Assembly (NCBI GenBank): GCA_945872375.1
Contig: CAMBYR010000001.1
Span: forward strand, 1-39,806
Direction: 5' to 3'
Length of the DNA: 39,806 nt
DNA from: an uncultured Blautia sp.
GTDB lineage: Bacteria > Bacillota > Clostridia > Lachnospirales > Lachnospiraceae
Shown here: positions 17,490 through 25,662 of the stretch, one piece after another
Numbering within the stretch: the stretch's first letter is position 1
Layout: the number at the start of each line of letters is the position of its first letter
Made by a program: the position numbers and the translations under genes
The notes under the pieces: generated by a model
Seen by the model: the letters and a program-made list of their open reading frames with translations, nothing else
The model's database searches: none
Told to the model about the DNA's origin: nothing

Positions 17490-19262
17490 ATGAAAAAAAA
17501 CAGAAGTAAAAACAGCAGCCGCGTCGTTTTATTTTTTCTGGCTTTGTTGACGGCTTTACTGGTTTCGGTATGTAATGTATATGCCTATGACCGGTGGGGG
17601 GCCGTTGCACCGGAGGAACTGGAAGCATATCAGTCAGGATTGTTGAGATCCGCTCCGGTCAGCCCAAATGCGTGGCAGAAGATCGATGGGGTATGCTATA
17701 ATGGAAGCGGAGAGGCGATTCCTGGAGCCATCACCAGAGGAATCGATGTATCAGAATGGCAGGGAGACATCGACTGGGTAAAGGTAAAAAATTCCGGAAT
17801 TGATTTTGCATTTATCCGCGTGGCGTATGGGCTGAATTATCTGGATCAAACCTATGACCAGAATATGAGAGATGCAGATGCAGCCGGCATTCCTGTAGGA
17901 ACCTATATCTACAGTACTGCATTGACAACGGAAGGCGCATTGAAAGAGGCAAATCTTGTTATTGACAAAATGAGAGGTTATAAGGTATCCTATCCCGTAG
18001 TATTCGACCTGGAATATTCCAGAATGGAAGAACTTTCACCGAACAGCGTGGCGCAGATGGCCAAAGTATTCTGCGATACCGTGAGGGCAGCCGGATACTA
18101 TCCGATGGTTTACTGTAATGCCTACTGGTACTCTGAGAAAATCGACTGGTCTCTGCTTGGCGGAGTGGATGTGTGGATTGCCAGATATGGAGATACGATT
18201 CCCGCACCGGATGCTTCCCAGTACAGATATCAGATCTGGCAGTCAACAGATGGTGACGGAGGCGGAATCCTGAACCCCACAAAAGGACTTGTGGATGGGA
18301 TTGCTCTTACGAATAATGTGGATGTGAACTTTGGATTTGTGGATTATACAAAAATTATCAAACCTCGTACACAGCCGCTGGATACCGCAAACAAAAACGG
18401 ATGGGCGTATGAAAATGGAAATACATATTATTATGTGAACAATCAGAAGGTCACCGGCTGGAGAAAAATTGATGGAAAATATTATTTCTTCCACAGAACC
18501 ACAGGCTCTCTGTATCGGGACAGACTGTTTGTTTCCAGTGATAAGACCATTCGTTATGTGGATGAAACCGGAGCAAAAGTTTGCAGACAATGGGTTGACT
18601 ATAATGGCAAACGATATTATATTGGTGCTAACGGATGTGGAGTAAAGGGCCTGTATAAAATAAGCGGCAAAACCTATTATTTCCATCCCACCAGCGGATA
18701 CATGCTCACAGGCTGGCAGAAGATAGACGGAAAGTATTACTTCTTTAACAAGACTACTGGCGCGATGTACACCAGCAAAATGTTCAGATCCAGTTCCGGG
18801 AAAATGTGTTATGTGGATGAAACAGGAGCAAAAGTGTACGGTCGGTGGGTAGAGTGGAGTAAGAAGCGTTATTACATCACGGCCAAAGGCTATGCCGCAA
18901 AAGGATTTTACACGATTGATGGAAAATGTTATTATTTCCATCCGGATCTGGGATATCTCTGTACCAATCAGCGAGTGGTGTCCAGTGCCGGATCCATCTT
19001 CTATGTGGGAGAAGACGGCGCAAGACTGACAAACGGGATGTATACCGTTACCGTCAACGGAAACCAGGTTACATACTATTTTGATAAGCTGGGACATGCT
19101 TATAAGGGTTGGCTGAAGCTTGACGGAAAGAGATATTATTTTTACGGAGGAACTTCACTGAAAGCAGGGACCCGTGCAGAAAATACAAAGTTAACAAGTT
19201 CCGGCGGATACATCTATGTGTTTGACAAAGACGGTGTTTATGTGAAACGTTATAAAGCGTAA
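17490..19262 (+). CDS. Secreted GH25 muramidase (lysozyme) with wall-binding repeats
   Basis: A 590-aa secreted peptidoglycan hydrolase that cleaves MurNAc-GlcNAc bonds. The ATG at 17490 follows GAGGGAGAG; an upstream in-frame ATG (17427) lies inside the 78-bp repeat and is rejected. Residues 1-32 form a signal peptide. The GH25 domain (~80-290) has DVSEWQGDIDW starting at Asp86 and the catalytic DxE pair Asp173/Glu175 in VVFDLEYS, plus GVDVWIARYG and YQIWQSTDGDGG. Residues ~300-585 carry about ten wall-binding repeats, such as GWRKIDGKYYFFHRTTGSLY and its near copy GWQKIDGKYYFFNKTTGAMY. It has its own promoter and a long leader. Its binding repeats resemble those of the upstream L,D-transpeptidase. 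Confidence 0.93.
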   Translation: MKKNRSKNSSRVVLFFLALLTALLVSVCNVYAYDRWGAVAPEELEAYQSGLLRSAPVSPNAWQKIDGVCYNGSGEAIPGAITRGIDVSEWQGDIDWVKVKNSGIDFAFIRVAYGLNYLDQTYDQNMRDADAAGIPVGTYIYSTALTTEGALKEANLVIDKMRGYKVSYPVVFDLEYSRMEELSPNSVAQMAKVFCDTVRAAGYYPMVYCNAYWYSEKIDWSLLGGVDVWIARYGDTIPAPDASQYRYQIWQSTDGDGGGILNPTKGLVDGIALTNNVDVNFGFVDYTKIIKPRTQPLDTANKNGWAYENGNTYYYVNNQKVTGWRKIDGKYYFFHRTTGSLYRDRLFVSSDKTIRYVDETGAKVCRQWVDYNGKRYYIGANGCGVKGLYKISGKTYYFHPTSGYMLTGWQKIDGKYYFFNKTTGAMYTSKMFRSSSGKMCYVDETGAKVYGRWVEWSKKRYYITAKGYAAKGFYTIDGKCYYFHPDLGYLCTNQRVVSSAGSIFYVGEDGARLTNGMYTVTVNGNQVTYYFDKLGHAYKGWLKLDGKRYYFYGGTSLKAGTRAENTKLTSSGGYIYVFDKDGVYVKRYKA

Positions 19263-19298
19263 AGAAGTAACTGCCATAAGGCTTTTTTCTGAACGGAC

Positions 19299-19318
19299 AT
19301 GTCTGCAGATGCAGACAT
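19299..19318 (+). repeat. 20-bp palindrome upstream of rfbB
   Basis: ATGTCTGC, spacer AGAT, GCAGACAT: the same 8-bp arms as at 17370-17389. It lies 33 nt before the rfbB start and is not followed by a T run, so it is not a normal terminator. Confidence 0.7.
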
Positions 19319-19350
19319 TACATAAATGAAAAACAATAAAGGAGAACGAT

Positions 19351-20436
19351 ATGAGAACTTATCTTGTAACAGGCGGAGCTGGATTCATTGGATCCAATTA
19401 TATTCATTATATGTTTGAAAAATACGGTGATACCATCCGGATCATTAATGTAGACAAGCTGACATATGCAGGCAATCTGGAGAATCTGAAAGATATTGAA
19501 GACAGGGAAAACTATACATTTGTGAAAGCAGATATCTGCGACAGTGATGCGATCATGAAGATTTTCGAGGAAAATGATATTGACCGCGTGGTTCATTTTG
19601 CAGCAGAGAGTCATGTAGACCGCAGCATTAAGAACCCGGATGTTTTTGTGAAAACAAATGTACTGGGAACACTGGTCATGCTGAATGCCGCAAAAGCAGC
19701 ATGGGAACTGCCGGATGGAACCTTCAAACCGGATAAAAAATTCCTTCACGTTTCTACAGACGAGGTTTACGGATCTCTGGAAGAAGACGGCGGATATTTT
19801 TATGAAACCACACCATATGCTCCGCACAGCCCTTACTCCGCAAGCAAGGCATCTTCCGATATGCTGGTAAAAGCCTATATGGATACCTATAAATTCCCGG
19901 CCAATATTACCAACTGCAGCAATAACTATGGCCCCTATCAGTTCCCGGAGAAGCTGATTCCGCTGATCATCAACAATGCTCTGCAGGGCAAAAAGCTTCC
20001 TGTATACGGAGATGGCAAAAATGTGCGTGACTGGCTGTATGTCATGGATCATGCAAAGGGAATCGATATGGTTCAGGAAAAGGGAAGACTTTTCGAGACT
20101 TACAATATCGGCGGACATAATGAAAAACAGAATATTCAGATTATTCATATTATTTTGGATACACTTCAGGAAATGCTTCCGGAAGGAGACCCCCGCAAGG
20201 CACTTGTCAGCGAAGATCTGATCACCTATGTGGAAGATCGTAAGGGACATGACCGTCGTTATGCCATTGCACCGGACAAGATCAAAGCCGAGGTGGGCTG
20301 GTATCCGGAAACCTGTTTTGAAGACGGTATTCGTCTGACGATCCAGTGGTTCTTTGAGCACGAAGACTGGATGAAGAATGTTACCAGCGGCGATTATCAG
20401 AAATACTACGAAGAAATGTATAAAGTTTCAAAATAG
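19351..20436 (+). CDS. rfbB: dTDP-glucose 4,6-dehydratase
   Basis: Converts dTDP-D-glucose to dTDP-4-keto-6-deoxy-D-glucose, the branch point for rhamnose and for 4-amino sugars. The 361-aa extended SDR has the NAD-binding motif TGGAGFIGSN (residues 7-16), the STDEVYG loop, the catalytic YSASKA motif and the C-terminal RKGHDRRYAI substrate-binding segment typical of RmlB. The start has AAAGGAGAACGAT upstream. It is followed by a terminator and is separated from rfbA and rfbC by about 8 kb, so it may feed both the amino-sugar genes right after it and the rfbA/rfbC branch. Confidence 0.96.
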   Translation: MRTYLVTGGAGFIGSNYIHYMFEKYGDTIRIINVDKLTYAGNLENLKDIEDRENYTFVKADICDSDAIMKIFEENDIDRVVHFAAESHVDRSIKNPDVFVKTNVLGTLVMLNAAKAAWELPDGTFKPDKKFLHVSTDEVYGSLEEDGGYFYETTPYAPHSPYSASKASSDMLVKAYMDTYKFPANITNCSNNYGPYQFPEKLIPLIINNALQGKKLPVYGDGKNVRDWLYVMDHAKGIDMVQEKGRLFETYNIGGHNEKQNIQIIHIILDTLQEMLPEGDPRKALVSEDLITYVEDRKGHDRRYAIAPDKIKAEVGWYPETCFEDGIRLTIQWFFEHEDWMKNVTSGDYQKYYEEMYKVSK

Positions 20437-20460
20437 GGTGCTCACTGTGTGAAAGAAAAT

Positions 20461-20496
20461 GCTGCATGCATCTGAGAAAGTGTGTGCAGCTTTTTT
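20461..20496 (+). terminator. Rho-independent terminator after rfbB
   Basis: GCTGCATGCA (20461-20470) pairs with TGTGTGCAGC (20481-20490) as ten pairs including two G-T, with a 10-nt loop, followed by TTTTTT. Confidence 0.82.
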
Positions 20497-20497
20497 A

Positions 20498-20555
20498 ATA
20501 TCACAGGAAATTACTTCATATCACAGAAAATTACTCCGTGATGTTCCTGTGATAT
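20498..20555 (+). repeat. Nested direct and inverted repeats upstream of the ATP-grasp genes
   Basis: ATATCACAGGAA (20498-20509) is the exact inverse of TTCCTGTGATAT (20544-20555). In addition, the block ATATCACAG-R-AAATTACTYC occurs twice in direct orientation (from 20498 and from 20519). The second copy can pair with GTGAT at 20538-20542, so two exclusive structures are possible. It lies between the rfbB terminator and the Shine-Dalgarno site of the next gene; operator or RNA switch are both possible. No convincing -35/-10 pair was found nearby. Confidence 0.6.
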
Positions 20556-20580
20556 ATCATATAAAAGGAAGATGGAAAGA

Positions 20581-21798
20581 ATGCAAAAACGAATTATGCT
20601 GCTGGGCGGCAATTATTTTCAGATGACAGCCACACTCACAGCGAAAAGACTTGGATATTATGTGATCAGTGTGGATTATCTGCCGGAAAATCCGGCACAC
20701 AAATATGCAGATGAATATTGTAATGTGAGTACGATCGATAAAGAGGCGGTTCTTGCGCTGGCAAGGGAAAAGAAGATTGATGGAATCGTTTCCTATGCCT
20801 CAGATGTATCCGCTCCCACAGCGGCTTATGTGGCAGAACAGATGGGACTCCCCACCAATCCTTATGAATCGGTTATGATTCTCACGCACAAAGATCTGTT
20901 CCGGAAATTTATGAGGGAAAACGGGTTTCTGATGCCGCGGGGGGAGAGCTTTACAGATCGGGAAAAGGCAAGAGAATTTTTCCGGACATTGCCGCGTCCT
21001 GTCATGGTGAAGCCCATTGATTCCTCCGGAAGCAAAGGCGTGGTAAAGGTATTCAGGGATGAGGAATTCGACAGCGCATGGGAGGAAGCCCTTTCCTATT
21101 CCATTGAAAAGCATGTGATCGTAGAGGAATGTATTCAGAAAAAGGGATATCAGATTGATGGCGACGGATTTGTGGTGGATGGAACGATCCGATTTTTTGG
21201 CGTTATGGATCAGCACAATGATCTGTCCTGTGCACCCCACACGCCCATTGGACTCAGCAGTCCCTCCATCCAGCCGGATGAGATCCGCCAGGAGGCACGT
21301 CGTCAGATTCAGAGGATTTTTGATCTGCTTCATATCAGAATGGGAGCATTTAATTTTGAATATATCGTCAATGAAAAAGGCCAGGTCTATATTCTGGAAA
21401 TCGGTCCGCGAAACGGCGGGAATCTGATTCCTGACACGCTGAAGATTGCCTGCGGAGAGGACCTTGCAGAATATACACTGAAAATTGCCCTTGGAGAAGA
21501 CTGTTCCGGACTGTCAGATGCACCCTCAAAGGTTTGTGCTTCTTCCTATATCCTTCATTCTGTCTGTGACGGCGCTTACGATCATCTGGAGATTTCCGAA
21601 AAGCTTCCGGGAAAAATTGAACGGCAGGCAGTGCTCGTAAAGGAAGGGGAACAGGTAAAACGGTTCCGAAATGCGGGTATGGGGATCGGTGCCATGATTC
21701 TCACATTCCCGGATGTGGAAACCATGTGCAGCACCATTGACCATATGAACGATTTTATTCAGGTGAAGGTAAAAGAGCGGGAAGGACAGGACGCATGA
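20581..21798 (+). CDS. ATP-grasp carboxylate-amine ligase
   Basis: A 405-aa ATP-grasp enzyme of the carbamoyl-phosphate-synthase/biotin-carboxylase-like fold, which activates a carboxylate as acyl phosphate and joins it to an amine. The N-terminal Rossmann-like part begins MLLGGNYFQ; the ATP-binding loop is VMVKPIDSSGSKGV (Lys144); the Mg-binding motif is EIGPRNGGN (Glu273 to Asn281). The C-terminal ~90 residues form an extra domain. ATG 20581 is chosen because AAGGAAG lies 9 nt upstream; ATG 20572 is only 1 nt from it. The stop overlaps the next ATP-grasp gene in an ATGA junction. Surrounded by amino-sugar genes, so I infer amide formation on an amino sugar; the substrate is unknown. Confidence 0.85.
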   Translation: MQKRIMLLGGNYFQMTATLTAKRLGYYVISVDYLPENPAHKYADEYCNVSTIDKEAVLALAREKKIDGIVSYASDVSAPTAAYVAEQMGLPTNPYESVMILTHKDLFRKFMRENGFLMPRGESFTDREKAREFFRTLPRPVMVKPIDSSGSKGVVKVFRDEEFDSAWEEALSYSIEKHVIVEECIQKKGYQIDGDGFVVDGTIRFFGVMDQHNDLSCAPHTPIGLSSPSIQPDEIRQEARRQIQRIFDLLHIRMGAFNFEYIVNEKGQVYILEIGPRNGGNLIPDTLKIACGEDLAEYTLKIALGEDCSGLSDAPSKVCASSYILHSVCDGAYDHLEISEKLPGKIERQAVLVKEGEQVKRFRNAGMGIGAMILTFPDVETMCSTIDHMNDFIQVKVKEREGQDA

Positions 21799-23954
21799 AA
21801 ACACTGATGATTTTGGGAGCCGGTTATACGCAGATCCCGCTGATCAGAGCGGCGAAAAGGCTGGGATACCGTACGGCGGTAACCAGCATTGCCGGAGATT
21901 ATCCCGGCTTTGATGAAGCGGATGAGGTGATTTACGCAGATCTTTGCAATCCCAAGGAAGTTGCAGAAAAGGCAGCACAGCATCAGGTGGATGGAGCAGC
22001 CACCTGTGGGCTGGATCTTGCCATGCGTGCCATTGGGGCTGTCAGTGAGATGCTGCAGCTTCCCGGTCCATCCAGGGCAGCTGCCGAAAAAGCCGGAAAT
22101 AAGCTTCTGATGAAACAGGCGCTGACCGCTGCGGGAGTTCAGACCGCACGCTGGATGTGTGTACACAGCCGGGAAGAACTGGAAATGGCGCTGGACAGTC
22201 TCCCATTTCCTGTTATCGTGAAAGCCGTGGACCTGATGGGAAGCAGAGGGATTTTCCGATGTGATTCCCGGGAAGAGGCCAGAGAAAATTACAAAAAAAC
22301 AATGGAAGCCACAGGCAAAGATTACTGTCTTGTGGAGGAATTTATTGAGGGAACCTTATTTGGTGTGGAGGGAATGATCTCCCGTGGGCAGATTCTTTTT
22401 CTTCTTCCCAATAATACCGAGGCATTTTACGGAGCAACCCCAAGCCCTGTGGGCCATTCGGTTCCTTTTGAAAAGCAGCAGGAGCTGGGGGCACAGGCTA
22501 TGGAGCAGACGGAGAAGGCGATCCGTGCTCTGGGACTGGATAACTGTCCGATAAACTGTGATCTGATCTATAAAGATGGAAAGATATATATTGTGGAGCT
22601 GACGGGAAGATCCGGAGCCACCGGACTTTCGGAAATGGTCAGTACATGGTATGGGATCGACTACTACGAGACCATTGTAAAACTGGCCATGGGAGAAGAT
22701 GTGAGCGGGGAGTTCAAAAGCAGAGCGCTGACGCCCAATCTTACCAGAACGCTGTACAGCCTCCGGAGCGGAAAACTGGTGCGCCTGGAAAACAGAAATC
22801 CGGAAGCGGAGGACATTCTGGATATTTCTTTCAATGTGGAGCCGGGAGAGGAAATCAACGCCTATACCAATGGAAGGGACCGCATCGGTCAGGTGATGAT
22901 AAAAGGGAAGGATCTTCCGGCACTTCGCCGCCGGCTGGAAACCATTCTGGGAAATATCTATCTGGAACTGGAGGGCGACCTGCCGCTTCCGGAAACGATG
23001 ATCCAGCGGCTGCCCGCCTTTGACGGAAAAAACCGGATGTATATCAAGCGGGAGGATCTTCTGCCTTTTTCCTTCGGAGGAAACAAGGTGCGCTTTGCCC
23101 GCTCCTTTCTGGAGGATATGGTGCAAAAAGGGGCGGACGGCATGATCATTTATGGAAACTACCACTCCAATCTCTGCAGAATTCTTTCGGCGGCCTGCAG
23201 GCGGAAAGAGATTCCGTGCAGTATGATCCACAATGTGGACGATGCAGATCCAAAAGAAATCACAGCCAACAGTTATCTGATTCGGGAAATGCAGGTAAAG
23301 GAATATCCCTGCCGCAAAGGCGGCATTGCTCCCTGCGTGGCAAAAGCACGGAAAGAAATGCAGGAGGAAGGGCGCATTCCATATTACATCTATGGGGATG
23401 ACACAGGAAGGGGAAATGCCCATGTTCCCATGGAGGCGTATGTGCAGGTATATCGGGAGATTCAGCGGCAGGAACAGGAACTGCATACCTTTTTTGATTA
23501 TATTTTCCTTGCGTCCAGCACCAATACCACCCAGTCGGGTCTGCTGGCAGGAATGCTCCTGGAACAGGAACACCGAAAGATCATCGGAATTTCTGTATCC
23601 AGAAACAGCACAAGGGCGAAAGAGGTCATTCTGGAAAACCTGGAGGAATATTTCCGGGAAAAGGGACGTCCCCTGACGGAAGAACAGAAAGAGGCCGCAA
23701 AACAGGCCATTCTGGTGGAGGACCGGTATCTGGCCGGAGGCTACGGCTGCAGCGATGACCACATCCGGGATACCATCCGATGTGTGTACGACAGAGAGGG
23801 AATCTATCTGGACGGCACTTATACCGGAAAGGCATTCTCTGGAATGGAGGACTGGCTGAGGGAACATCATATCCGGGGAAAATCGGTTCTGTTTCTCCAT
23901 ACGGGAGGGGCACCGCTGTTTTTCGACAGCCTTTCGCAGGTGTTTGGAAAATAA
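21795..23954 (+). CDS. Fusion: ATP-grasp ligase + fold-type II PLP enzyme
   Basis: A 719-aa two-enzyme fusion. Residues 1 to ~395 are a second ATP-grasp ligase (MILGAGYTQ start, VIVKAVDLMGSRGI ATP loop, IVELTGRSGATG metal-binding motif). Residues ~403-719 are a PLP-dependent domain of the D-cysteine desulfhydrase/ACC-deaminase type: IKREDLLPF, then GGNKVRF with the PLP lysine Lys431, a Thr/Asn-rich phosphate-binding stretch and the C-terminal HTGGAPLFF (from His702). The frame is continuous through the junction, so this is a real fusion and not two adjacent genes. It is coupled to the upstream ATP-grasp gene by a 4-nt overlap. I infer that the PLP domain supplies or modifies the amino acid that an ATP-grasp domain ligates. 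I know no characterised enzyme with this architecture. Confidence 0.85.
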   Translation: MKTLMILGAGYTQIPLIRAAKRLGYRTAVTSIAGDYPGFDEADEVIYADLCNPKEVAEKAAQHQVDGAATCGLDLAMRAIGAVSEMLQLPGPSRAAAEKAGNKLLMKQALTAAGVQTARWMCVHSREELEMALDSLPFPVIVKAVDLMGSRGIFRCDSREEARENYKKTMEATGKDYCLVEEFIEGTLFGVEGMISRGQILFLLPNNTEAFYGATPSPVGHSVPFEKQQELGAQAMEQTEKAIRALGLDNCPINCDLIYKDGKIYIVELTGRSGATGLSEMVSTWYGIDYYETIVKLAMGEDVSGEFKSRALTPNLTRTLYSLRSGKLVRLENRNPEAEDILDISFNVEPGEEINAYTNGRDRIGQVMIKGKDLPALRRRLETILGNIYLELEGDLPLPETMIQRLPAFDGKNRMYIKREDLLPFSFGGNKVRFARSFLEDMVQKGADGMIIYGNYHSNLCRILSAACRRKEIPCSMIHNVDDADPKEITANSYLIREMQVKEYPCRKGGIAPCVAKARKEMQEEGRIPYYIYGDDTGRGNAHVPMEAYVQVYREIQRQEQELHTFFDYIFLASSTNTTQSGLLAGMLLEQEHRKIIGISVSRNSTRAKEVILENLEEYFREKGRPLTEEQKEAAKQAILVEDRYLAGGYGCSDDHIRDTIRCVYDREGIYLDGTYTGKAFSGMEDWLREHHIRGKSVLFLHTGGAPLFFDSLSQVFGK

Positions 23955-23989
23955 GCATTGAATTTGTATATTGATTGTGAGAAAATAAC

Positions 23990-24352
23990 ATGAGAGACTT
24001 TTTAAAAAATAAAAAAGTGGTTTATATTATGCTTCATGTGAGCCTGCTGTTCAGTTCGCTCAGCGGAGTCTGTTCCAAAATGGCCTCAGGATTTACCGAA
24101 AATGTCTTTTCTGTTTCCTTTTTATTCTGGTTCGGCATGGTCTTTGTCATCATGTTCGGATATGCCGTGATCTGGCAGCAGATTCTGAAAAGGATGCCGC
24201 TGACAGTGGCTTATGCCAATAAGCCGGTGGGGCTGATCTGGGGAATGATCTGGGGCAGCCTGATTTTTGGTGAAAGGATTACCTGGAGGATGATCGCCGG
24301 TGCGGCTGTCATTTTTGCGGGAATTTATCTGGTGGTGACGAGCGATGAGTAA
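23990..24352 (+). CDS. SMR/EmrE-like small membrane transporter subunit 1
   Basis: A 120-aa four-helix membrane protein of the small-multidrug-resistance/EamA half-size type. Hydrophobic segments lie at about residues 10-28, 38-60, 70-90 and 97-116. The motif PVGLIWGMIWGSLIFGERITWRM, with an acidic residue near the start of the last helix, matches SMR/ArnE-like proteins. It overlaps the next, related gene by 8 nt, the usual pattern for a heterodimeric pair. Beside an ArnC/GtrB-like transferase, the best reading is a lipid-linked-sugar flippase (as ArnE/ArnF) instead of drug efflux. The ribosome-binding site is weak. Confidence 0.82.
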   Translation: MRDFLKNKKVVYIMLHVSLLFSSLSGVCSKMASGFTENVFSVSFLFWFGMVFVIMFGYAVIWQQILKRMPLTVAYANKPVGLIWGMIWGSLIFGERITWRMIAGAAVIFAGIYLVVTSDE

Positions 24353-24689
24353 TCTGGGAATATCTGTCTGTGTATTGCTGATATCGGTTTTTATATCATC
24401 GGTATCACAGATTCTGCTGAAAAAAGCAGCAAATAAAACGTATTCCAGCAGCCTGAAGGAGTATCTGAACCCTCTGGTCATTGGAGCCTATGCCATGTTT
24501 TTTGCGTCAGTGGTGCTGACCATGCTGGCGCTGAAAACCGTTCCTCTTTCCATGTCTCCGATTCTGGAGTCTACAGGCTATATTTTTGTTTCGCTGCTGG
24601 GGTATTTTTTTCTGAAGGAACGGTTCAGCAAAAGAAAAATACTGGGATTCGGTCTGATTCTGGCAGGAGTTATACTGTTTTCCCTGTAA
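24345..24689 (+). CDS. SMR/EmrE-like small membrane transporter subunit 2
   Basis: A 114-aa four-helix protein paired with the gene before it. The first helix carries SVSQILLKKAA, typical of SMR/ArnE-type proteins; the third has PLSMSPILESTGYIFVSLLGYFFLKERFSKRKILG, matching the EamA signature with a conserved acidic residue. It overlaps the first subunit by 8 nt and lies 28 nt before the glycosyltransferase. A heterodimer that flips an undecaprenyl-phosphate sugar is inferred from context and from the ArnE/ArnF precedent. Confidence 0.82.
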   Translation: MSNLGISVCVLLISVFISSVSQILLKKAANKTYSSSLKEYLNPLVIGAYAMFFASVVLTMLALKTVPLSMSPILESTGYIFVSLLGYFFLKERFSKRKILGFGLILAGVILFSL

Positions 24690-24717
24690 AAGAGATACGG
24701 ATGATAAGGAGACGGAA

Positions 24718-25662
24718 ATGCTTGTATCTATTGTAATACCGTGTTATAATTCTGAGAATTCTATTATCAAGGTTGTAAAGCTTGCAATAGAAGAATTTGA
24801 AAAAATGAAAGACTATGAATGCGAATTTGTTCTTGTAAACGATTATTCGCGTGACCATACATGGCAGTCCATCCAGAAGCTTGCGGAGGAATATCCCAAT
24901 GTGAAGGGTGTGAATTTTGCCAAAAACTTCGGACAGCATAGTGCCTTGATGGCAGGCCTTCATTATGCCGGCGGCGATTTTATCGTGGGCATGGATGATG
25001 ATATGCAGAATCATCCGTCACAGATTCCGCTGTTTCTGGATAAGATTCAGGAAGGATATGACATCGTGTTCGGGGTATTTCGCCAGAGACAGTTTTCGGC
25101 AGTGAAAAATATTACCGGATCCATCAGCCGGTTCCTGCTGTGGCATCTTCTGGACCGCCCCAGGGATATCCAGATGAGCAGCTTCTGGTGCTGCCGCCGT
25201 TACGTACGGGACGAAGTGGTAAAATACGATGGATACAATGCCTTTCTTCAGGTATTGTTCTTTCGGACGACACATAATATTGCAAACATTGAAATCGAAC
25301 ATTACGCACGGGAAGAAGGAACTTCCAATTATAATTTCCGGAAAGGGCTGAATCATTTTCTTTCCTGTCTGAACTTTACGGTGATTCCCCTTCGGGTGGC
25401 CACGTTTTTCGGGACACTGTTTTCAGCGGCCGGCTTTATCGGCGCAGTTGTGGTTCTGATCCGGAAGCTGGTAAATCCGTCAGTGGCCATTGGCTGGTCT
25501 TCCCTGATGTGCGCCATGCTGGTACTGTTCGGCATAACGTTTCTGATCCTGGGAATTATCGGAGAATACCTGGGAAAACTGATGCTGAATATCAATAAAA
25601 CACCGCAGTATGTGGTGCGTGAAACCGCCAATATATCACAAAAAGAGGAAACAGATGATTGA
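24718..25662 (+). CDS. GT2 polyprenyl-phosphate glycosyltransferase (ArnC/GtrB-like)
   Basis: A 314-aa membrane-bound glycosyltransferase expected to move a sugar from a nucleotide donor onto undecaprenyl phosphate on the cytoplasmic face. The GT2 fold starts MLVSIVIPCYNSENSI, with VNDYSRDHTW, KNFGQHSALMAG and the metal-binding D93-D94-D95 in GMDDDMQNHP. Two C-terminal transmembrane helices (about 229-255 and 263-290) and a short basic/hydrophilic tail complete the ArnC/GtrB/DPMS layout. The start has AAGGAGACGGAA upstream. It overlaps the aminotransferase by 8 nt. The donor is not visible from sequence; dTDP-4-amino sugar is the obvious candidate from neighbours. Confidence 0.88.
   Translation: MLVSIVIPCYNSENSIIKVVKLAIEEFEKMKDYECEFVLVNDYSRDHTWQSIQKLAEEYPNVKGVNFAKNFGQHSALMAGLHYAGGDFIVGMDDDMQNHPSQIPLFLDKIQEGYDIVFGVFRQRQFSAVKNITGSISRFLLWHLLDRPRDIQMSSFWCCRRYVRDEVVKYDGYNAFLQVLFFRTTHNIANIEIEHYAREEGTSNYNFRKGLNHFLSCLNFTVIPLRVATFFGTLFSAAGFIGAVVVLIRKLVNPSVAIGWSSLMCAMLVLFGITFLILGIIGEYLGKLMLNINKTPQYVVRETANISQKEETDD

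Noticed and set aside
19272..19292. Terminator after the muramidase
   Set aside because: Only a GCC/GGC 3-bp stem precedes the T6 run, too weak to call.
23990..24689. Drug-efflux SMR pair
   Set aside because: SMR pairs can export drugs, but immediate linkage to an ArnC/GtrB-like transferase and a sugar aminotransferase favours a lipid-linked sugar flippase.
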